Assembly: GCF_902806685.2 (NCBI RefSeq) | Contig: NC_048552.1 | Location: 8,459,662-8,523,661, forward strand | Source of the DNA: Maniola hyperantus | Lineage: Eukaryota; Arthropoda; Insecta; Lepidoptera; Nymphalidae | DNA: 64,000 bases | Reading direction: 5' to 3' | In this document: positions 60,401 to 64,000 of the stretch, piece by piece | Layout of the letters: each line of letters begins with the position of its first letter | Numbering within the stretch: position 1 is the stretch's first letter | The notes under the pieces: generated by a model | What the model was told of the DNA's origin: nothing | The model's database searches: none | The model's input: only the letters and a program-made list of their open reading frames with translations | Made by a program: the position numbers and the translations under genes

Positions 60401-63400
60401 TCTAGCGGAGCGGGCTGACTATGGAAATTATCGTTGCGAGTTAAACGGACTCATTAATGACCTCGCTCATTTCGCGGTCGAGCCCCGGCTTAAGACCTGT
60501 ATACCCTATCCGCGGAAAGAAGTTAATATAACGCTCTAGCTGTTACGTTATCTCATAAAAATGATAGAGACCAAAATCTTAGTGGCGTTAACTATTTTGA
60601 GACACTAATCAATCACAAACATGTTTTCAAAAAACATTCGAAATTCAATTCGAAAATGATTCCAAAAAAAATCGAAATTCAACTCGAAAACATAGTTTCG
60701 TTTTTGATTGGTTGGTGACTCAAAATGGTCAACGCTAATTGAGATTTTTGGCTTTGTCATTTTTATGGGATTACGTAACAGAGCTGTACTCACTTCTTTC
60801 AGCGAATAGGGTTTAGTGTAGTTTAGAGATTGTGTACGCTGCACAGACTCAGTCACATTTGATAATCATACCTGGAACTGCTTTTAGTAGTGTCGGAACT
60901 TTCCGCAGGACTCCAATCGCCAACTTGTCGGAGGTATTCTTCGCTACTGCTCGCTATTGATTCAGCTAATTCTCGCTCCCGAATCTGAAAAAAAATTACG
61001 TGTCGTTACGTGAACGGTGTAATGTCACAGAATAAAATCTTACAGGAGGAGCAAAAAAACTGAATAAAAATTGTTGCTTTACAGTAAGTAGTTGTACCGT
61101 TTTGAATTTGACTCAACTTGACTCAATTTTAGGCTGTTTTGCTTGGAAATAAGTTCAAATTTGTTGATCGAAATTTTGGACTCAATTTCAGTAGATTTTT
61201 ATGCCCTTTTTTTGGAAATGAGTTTACATTTGGATATTTGGTGGGCCAAAAATATATTAATATTTAACAAAAATAAAAAAGGGTTTTGATCAGAAGTATG
61301 ATTGTACCGATTTATTCACCAACTCCTGAACTATAAATAACGCTTTTCGCAAATAACTCAGCTTGAATAGCTCAGCTTGATATTTTCCTACATGATCCGT
61401 TACTTTATAAATTAATGAGATAGACCAGAATGTGTGAAATCTATCAACAAGTCGAGATGTTTTGTTAATTTTAAAACACACAAAACGGATATTTTGGGTC
61501 AATTGTCGAATTTGTAAGATAAAATTGATGTAATCTATTTAAAGTGATAAAAGATAATAATGAATTAGGTAAACTTAAAACAAAAACTACGAGAGTTCCA
61601 AACATACCCTGGTATGAGTAAAGTCCACGAAAACTTCAGCCGGGTATTCTTCAAGCAGGTCCTTTGAGCCAAGGATCGAAAATTCAGTTGCCCAAGGATT
61701 ATCAAAAAAAGCATCATTCAAAAATTATTCTCTTCAAATGTGTTTACCTTATTCTTCTCTGCCATGAGATAGTTCTGGTCGATCCTGAGCCACAGCAGCT
61801 CGTTGGCGAGATCTTCCGCTGTTATCTTGTTGGGCCACGCAACTATACCCTGAGGGTATTTGTTGGTATTCACGTTCCAACTTTCATCGGGCGACGATTC
61901 GTTTGCTTCTTGGTGGATTAAACTGTACAAAAGTTAAACTGTTAAATTATAGCGTATAAGGAGTTTTATATCTCTATATATAAAAATGAATCGCTGAATG
62001 TGTTGCTGATCGCAAACCTCGAGAACAGCTGAACCGATTTCGCAAATGATTCTTTTTTCATATTATTCCTTGAAGTACGGGGATTCTTACGGAGAGAAAA
62101 ATTTTAAAAAAATCCTGAAAAATAATCGACTGTTAGGCGGTACGAAGTTCGCCGGGGCAGCTAGTTCCAAATTAAAAAGAACTGATACGTACACAAAACT
62201 TTAAAAAAAAATTGGCAATCGCCATACATACGATCCATACTCAATATCCACTCACCTTGGGTTTGATTGCTTCAACGGCAACTCCGTTATGTTCTGAGTT
62301 TTAGACACTCTTCTTTTATTGTACGTTTGCGCTGTCGAGCATTCTATTAGGTTATCGCGTTTTTTCTCTATACTGTAAAAATAAATTTTATAACATCATG
62401 TTATATGAACTTTCATTCATGAAATAATTTTTTTTTAAGCTATTAAGACTTTACCTTGCTATTGGCAGTGATTGTGTCGCTCGAAGCTGTCTCGTTTTTT
62501 CCGCTTCTTCTTGTATGAGCATATTTCTGAAAAAGGGAAGTGAAATATACTATTCTATAATATAGAATAGCTAAATACGTTTTTCTCAGACTTTGTTTCT
62601 TCTTTATTGTTATAAAAAACAGATTTAAAAAAAACATGAAAAATCTGTTTTAAAATAAATTAAAATGCAATAGGCACTGTTTCCAGAGCGATTCGGCTTG
62701 AAATTTCGCCGGTTACGCAATTTCGATATGTATTTAAAAATGGTTTTCTGACCATAACCACTGCAAGAACTGTGAATTATTATCGAATGACATCTATTGT
62801 CGACTTCGAATCAAAGAAACCAAGAAGCCTTTCGAGTTAGATCGACTCCGTATGACATTGCTTGAGGTCCTAATCCCCAACATCTAGGATTTCGATTTAA
62901 AATGGCGATAGGACAATTACTTACAGTTGCTTATCAATAATATTCTTCAGCTGTTCAATACTGGGCGGCCGGGACTTGAAACCATCGGCGTCTGGAGCGA
63001 GTGTGGGTTTACTCTCATGCTGTCAACACATCAGGGGTGATTTGTACATGTGTGTGTACTACAACACTTTTAAATCGTTTCTATGATGAAATTAGTAGGA
63101 CATATTAATATTTATCACGAAAAGATTAGATCTGTTAACACGGTTTTGTATTTTACAATAATGTTGTGAAACATAAACACAGTGGCGCTGCCAGTTTGGT
63201 GACCATCCTGGCGACACCACTTTATGTATAATTTACATTCAAAGGTAGGGGAGATGGCGCCTATGTCAAAAATAAATTATTTCTTAGAAATTAATAAATA
63301 GAGGGGTATTTCAAAATTCGTAAAATTCACGCCCACTCTTAGTTTTAAGTTCACTAACCATTTTAAAATTTAATTTAACAAAAAAGTACGTCTGTGTTTA

Positions 63401-64000
63401 TAAATTTATAAAGTCACATCTATGTATTTCATAGAAGCTCCCATACTGAGCGTTTTGACGATTGATAAAAAGTTGTTGATTTGACTAGTAGGCACCATCC
63501 ATATTGCATGCTCTTCGATTTTTAAGATTCTCAAACATTCTAACAACAAAATATATAAACAAACACAGTTATTTAACAGCAAGTTCACGAAAGTTGAAAC
63601 TATGCTAGTTGGTTTAGGATTCGTAAAACCTGCAAGCTCGATTGACGCTTCGCAAAAACTTGCGTCATAATTCGCGATGTGAATACACATACCGTATCGC
63701 GTCACGCGATTTTGCGGAGTGAAGCTTCTTCTTCTTCTTGCTGCTCAAATTAACCAACTTTTACAAATTTTTGAAAAGCGTCAATAGAACTCGCAATTTT
63801 TGACAACTCGATGTCGTTGGCTGCGGCGAGGTTTTGAGTTTCGACGACGACGACAAAGTCGGGCAAGTTAGATTTATAGTTTTTCAACTTTCGTGCCGTG
63901 TTCGCTATTTCCTCGCACTCACCTTGGTCCTTATTGGTGTTATCCTCCTCCTAAGTTCCGGCAGAGTCTTCCTCAGGATGAACCCTCGGGAGGCGGCTTG
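48237..64000 (-). CDS. Myo9-like: Unconventional myosin IX, neck and tail (partial, motor domain beyond the window)
   Basis: Exons in order: 64000..63923 (enters from outside), 63019..62925, 62526..62455, 62372..62256, 61922..61748, 60984..60872, 60054..59882, 58244..58094, 57707..57561, 56905..56488, 55930..55661, 54904..54743, 54181..54077, 53852..53715, 52996..52814, 52149..52034, 50869..50728, 49271..49087, about 48420..48237; roughly 1007 codons in frame. Order of parts: IQ motif (QAASRGFILRK), a spacer rich in E/K/R and RDxRD repeats, a cysteine-rich C1-like region, the segment VFKHALREFKDNLVATYS, a canonical C1 domain, a RhoGAP domain with the arginine finger (GLYRKSG), and an acidic serine-rich end. 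IQ plus C1 plus RhoGAP is unique to class IX myosins, single-headed actin motors that switch off Rho locally. The last exon's acceptor is uncertain. Confidence 0.9.
49026..49066. repeat. GA/GT microsatellite
   Basis: GAGAGAGAGAGTGTGTGTGA-type run lying 20 bp downstream of a myosin IX exon donor, in the intron. Confidence 0.7.
49087..49271 (-). CDS. Myo9-like: Myosin IX exon after RhoGAP
   Basis: TRGALAEIATLDEASATASD then RLDIIRAHSLRP and an E/K-rich helix to SNLPTLVR. It has a TTGTTCAG acceptor, GTACAC donor and leaves in phase 2. It is much more GC-rich than surrounding introns. Confidence 0.85.
49590..49736. repeat. GC-rich interspersed repeat copy
   Basis: Starts CTATAGTACGCGACAGTTCG, continues GGGGTATGAGGCGGGG, has CACGTCACCCGCGCTAACCC in the middle and ends GGACGTCCCCACCCCGATCT. 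Lies in a myosin IX intron. Confidence 0.65.
50236..50467 (+). repeat. Helitron-like repeat copy, nearly complete
   Basis: From CAGTACCCTTATTATAAATG through CACGTCGCAACGG and ACTACTTTTTATCCC to GACGAAGTCTCGGGCATCCTCTAGT. A good representative of the family split by the LTR element at 18940. Confidence 0.6.
50530..50727 (+). repeat. RTE-like LINE 3' end with TGA-repeat tail
   Basis: Reads RVSRRPPTRWTDDIRRV-like and FIQAAQDRSVWKSLQETYVQ-like text with one disruption (GAAGGTGCTGGAATGGTGAC at the start), then TGATGATGATGATGA. The tail stops at the donor of the myosin IX exon 50869..50728. It is inserted in the sense opposite to the gene. Confidence 0.75.
50728..53852 (-). CDS. Myo9-like: Myosin IX RhoGAP domain (four exons)
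   Basis: Exons 53852..53715, 52996..52814, 52149..52034 and 50869..50728. They read FGIPLSEL, the arginine-finger motif GLYRKSG, LKSFFRELPEPLLTFDLYDD, LIFHLARVALGEHHNR and MGPNALAIVFAPCILR. These are all the conserved RhoGAP blocks in order. The arginine stabilises the GTP-hydrolysis transition state of Rho, so the domain should be active as a GAP. An RTE-like LINE tail abuts the donor of the last of these exons. Confidence 0.92.
50908..51092. mobile_element. 185-bp inverted-repeat MITE (copy 2)
   Basis: Related to 17982-18165: left TACAGTACTACAGCCGGAAG, right CTTTTGGCCGCGTACTGTA, interior AACGTCATATATGTATGAGT identical. The left arm is more diverged than the right. Confidence 0.65.
51168..51342 (-). 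repeat. tRNA-derived SINE (GAGCCTC family), reverse
   Basis: Close copy of 39207-39380 with the same head, B box and A/T-run end. Confidence 0.7.
52550..52779 (+). repeat. Helitron-like repeat copy, nearly complete
   Basis: AATATTATAAATGCGAAAGT start, CTGTCTGTCTGTCTG run, AACCGATTTTGATGAAATTT interior and GCGGGCATCATCTAGT end. It stops about 35 bp short of the myosin IX exon ending at 52814. Confidence 0.6.
53090..53398 (-). repeat. RTE-like LINE 3' end, reverse orientation
   Basis: On the - strand it reads WQWAGHVCRRTDGRWARRVL, RSVGRPPARWTDDLKKV and GEAYVQQWTQTG, the C-terminal end of RTE-like LINE reverse transcriptases in Lepidoptera (the stretch GTCCACTGCTGGACATAGGC on the + strand is its usual 3' mark). 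Only this end is present, in a myosin IX intron. Confidence 0.75.
54077..54904 (-). CDS. Myo9-like: Myosin IX C1 domain (two exons)
   Basis: Exon 54904..54743 gives H-x12-C-x2-C (HTFILCMINIPTECEIC), C-x2-C and H-x2-C. The last cysteine of the C1 pattern (x7-C) is supplied by the start of the next exon (VNTMC, 54181 onwards), which confirms the splice. That exon ends EQFGVLKRGK before donor GTAACG. Confidence 0.9.
55661..55930 (-). CDS. Myo9-like: Myosin IX-specific helical segment
   Basis: VDRVFKHALREFKDNLVATY and LKYKDLIGNFLHVMETV are strongly similar to the segment preceding the C1 domain in animal myosin IX. The exon ends with a basic run (KGRTKRKKDKKRK), a possible nuclear-localisation or lipid-binding patch. 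Ninety codons, phase 0 at both ends. Confidence 0.88.
56488..56905 (-). CDS. Myo9-like: Myosin IX large exon with C1-like zinc-binding region
   Basis: Has GDKCVYCHQAIDAFITQGQR followed by CIDCKQLYHTKCIQNKG and a closing cysteine. The CxxC...CxxC...HxxC spacing is that of a C1-type zinc module, though the usual leading histidine is not obvious. The second half (NLTTDQSKGPVSS, then an E/K-rich helix to ENEKQSE) is probably linker. Confidence 0.85.
57010..57170. mobile_element. About 160-bp inverted-repeat element
   Basis: CACAATCATTACTATGA at the left is matched by TCATAGTAATGATTGTG at the right, with complementary inner segments (CCACCAATCAGATT and AATCTGATTGGTGG). It lies just upstream (gene sense) of the large C1-like myosin IX exon. 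Confidence 0.65.
57176..57312. mobile_element. Palindromic MITE (TGTACACAATCTC family), diverged
   Basis: GGTAATTCTGTTGTTCACAA to TAGAGATTGTGGATTCCG with the shared CTAGTGCTATCTATCC / GAGATAGCATTACATTTAGA core. Confidence 0.55.
57411..57545 (-). repeat. tRNA-derived SINE (GAGCCTC family), reverse, head truncated
   Basis: Body and B box as in 39207; the A-box end is lost at about 57545, about 15 bp before the myosin IX exon ending at 57561. Confidence 0.65.
57855..58065 (-). repeat. Helitron-like repeat copy, reverse
   Basis: Starts ACTAGCTGATGCCCGCGACT on the + strand and ends near GTTATAATATTAGTGT; reverse orientation of the family. Confidence 0.6.
58094..58244 (-). CDS. Myo9-like: Myosin IX exon, GC-rich proline/arginine linker
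   Basis: From a CTTATAG acceptor, reads VCVPLCRTEGPPAPPVRAAR and on to PDHLDIKR before donor GTGAGT. It is far more GC-rich than its neighbours. The acceptor's pyrimidine tract is weak, so the 5' boundary carries some doubt, though phase matches both neighbours. Confidence 0.65.
58338..58502. repeat. GC-rich interspersed repeat copy, near complete
   Basis: AGTACAGTACGCGATAGGTC to GACCTGTCGCATACTATAGT, with inverted ends and GC-rich CCACACAGCCGCACGTCACC / GTACGGGTGTGCGGGGCGTA arms. The best copy for defining the family. Confidence 0.7.
58768..58965 (+). repeat. Helitron-like repeat copy
   Basis: CTAAATATATAAAAGGATTG, a GACTGACTGACTGA run, GGACGGATCGGGCTGAAATT and an end GAAGTCGCGAGCATAAACTAGT; sister of 31592-31787. 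Confidence 0.6.
59161..59308. mobile_element. Palindromic MITE (TGTACACAATCTC family)
   Basis: Both arms present (GTTGTACACAATCTCTAAAC and TAGAGATTGTGTACAAGAGA), with a short internal deletion next to GGGTAGCACAACC. Confidence 0.7.
59882..60054 (-). CDS. Myo9-like: Myosin IX exon with RD-rich repeats
   Basis: Encodes SPQVYQRSLSSTTLEPPGRA followed by a run of RDxRD repeats (RRDPRDQRDSRDQRDHRDP), a charged low-complexity linker likely to be disordered and phosphorylatable (SSDS end). Donor GTACGT. Confidence 0.8.
60165..60300. repeat. GC-rich interspersed repeat copy
   Basis: Family ends retained (CGTTCGCGACTGGTTGAAAT and GACCTGTCGCATACTATAG); lies 20 bp before the 171-bp palindrome. Confidence 0.6.
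60317..60493. mobile_element. 171-bp snap-back element with 65-bp perfect arms and TAA duplication
   Basis: Arms 60320-60384 and 60426-60490 are exact reverse complements (outer AGCCGGGGCTCGACCGCGAA), separated by a 41-bp centre. TAA stands on both sides (60317-60319 and 60491-60493). Perfect arms mean the insertion is very young or recently converted. A 3-bp TWA duplication suggests PIF/Harbinger ancestry by inference. It lies in a myosin IX intron. Confidence 0.8.
60494..60822. mobile_element. Degenerate inverted-repeat element next to the 171-bp palindrome
   Basis: ACCCTATCCGCGGAAAGAAG at the left is mirrored by CTTCTTTCAGCGAATAGGGT at the right. Inner pairs include CTCATAAAAATGA with TCATTTTTATGGGA, and TAGTGGCGTTAAC with GGTCAACGCTAA. 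A partial relative is at about 46240-46500. Confidence 0.55.
61975..62165 (+). repeat. Helitron-like repeat of a diverged subfamily
   Basis: TATATATAAAAATGAATCGC start, CTGAACCGATTTCGCAAATG interior and GGTACGAAGTTCGCCGGGGC-AGCTAGT end; a different sequence but the same end architecture as the main family. Confidence 0.5.
63923..64000 (-). CDS. Myo9-like: Myosin IX exon with IQ motif (cut by window edge)
   Basis: Reads QAASRGFILRKTLPELRRR then a few more basic residues to donor GTGAGT. This fits the calmodulin-binding IQ consensus (x-QxxxRGxxxR) in the lever arm after the motor. Confidence 0.8.

Noticed and set aside
60317..60493. CRISPR-like repeat-spacer pattern
   Set aside because: The repeated segments are inverted and occur once each; there is no direct-repeat series, and the setting is eukaryotic.
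63406..63705. 99-codon minus-strand frame between two myosin IX exons
   Set aside because: It has no similarity to myosin or other families, lies in an intron, and flanking splice sites do not fit.

Overview
The window is nuclear DNA from a moth or butterfly (Lepidoptera). It is AT-rich, its genes are split by GT-AG introns, and it is crowded with repeat families typical of lepidopteran genomes: tRNA-derived SINEs, RTE-like LINE tails, Helitron-like ends finishing in CTAGT, and snap-back MITEs. The protein families are all animal ones. No bacterial operon, CRISPR array or phage feature was seen.

Layout. 1-13.8 kb: no host gene recognised. It holds a decayed DD82E (Sailor-like) Tc1/mariner-type DNA transposon with matching terminal inverted repeats (5850-8017) and several small repeats. 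13.8-26.0 kb, + strand: a complete ten-exon pickpocket-type DEG/ENaC channel subunit, about 502 aa. Its 6-kb seventh intron contains a young non-autonomous LTR element (18944-23604). That element has two 486-bp LTRs differing at two positions, a 4-bp target duplication, no pol gene, a higher-order minisatellite and a 1-kb very GC-rich 24-bp tandem array. 26-32 kb: gene-poor, with possible decayed coding fragments. 32.0-41.1 kb, - strand: a complete nine-exon hnRNP M / rumpelstiltskin-like protein with three RRMs, about 521 aa. 41.13-41.81 kb: a 676-bp head-to-head promoter interval. 41.8-43.8 kb, + strand: a complete two-exon LAS1-like ribosome-biogenesis HEPN nuclease, about 538 aa. 43.8-48.2 kb: repeats between two converging genes. 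48.2-64.0 kb, - strand: nineteen exons for the neck and tail of an unconventional myosin IX (IQ motif, cysteine-rich C1-like region, myosin-IX-specific segment, canonical C1, RhoGAP). The motor domain lies beyond the right edge.

The four host genes do not form a pathway. The channel acts at the plasma membrane, myosin IX at the actin cytoskeleton through Rho, and the hnRNP M / LAS1 pair share an RNA theme (mRNA handling and pre-rRNA processing) and probably a promoter region. All exon chains were built by hand by matching splice sites, reading phase and family motifs. Apart from the last myosin exon, every junction keeps frame.

The most unusual item is the LTR element in the channel gene. 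Next are the paired 167-bp snap-back elements (4689 and 33616) with CTG duplications, one nested in another repeat, and the frameshifted DD82E transposon.
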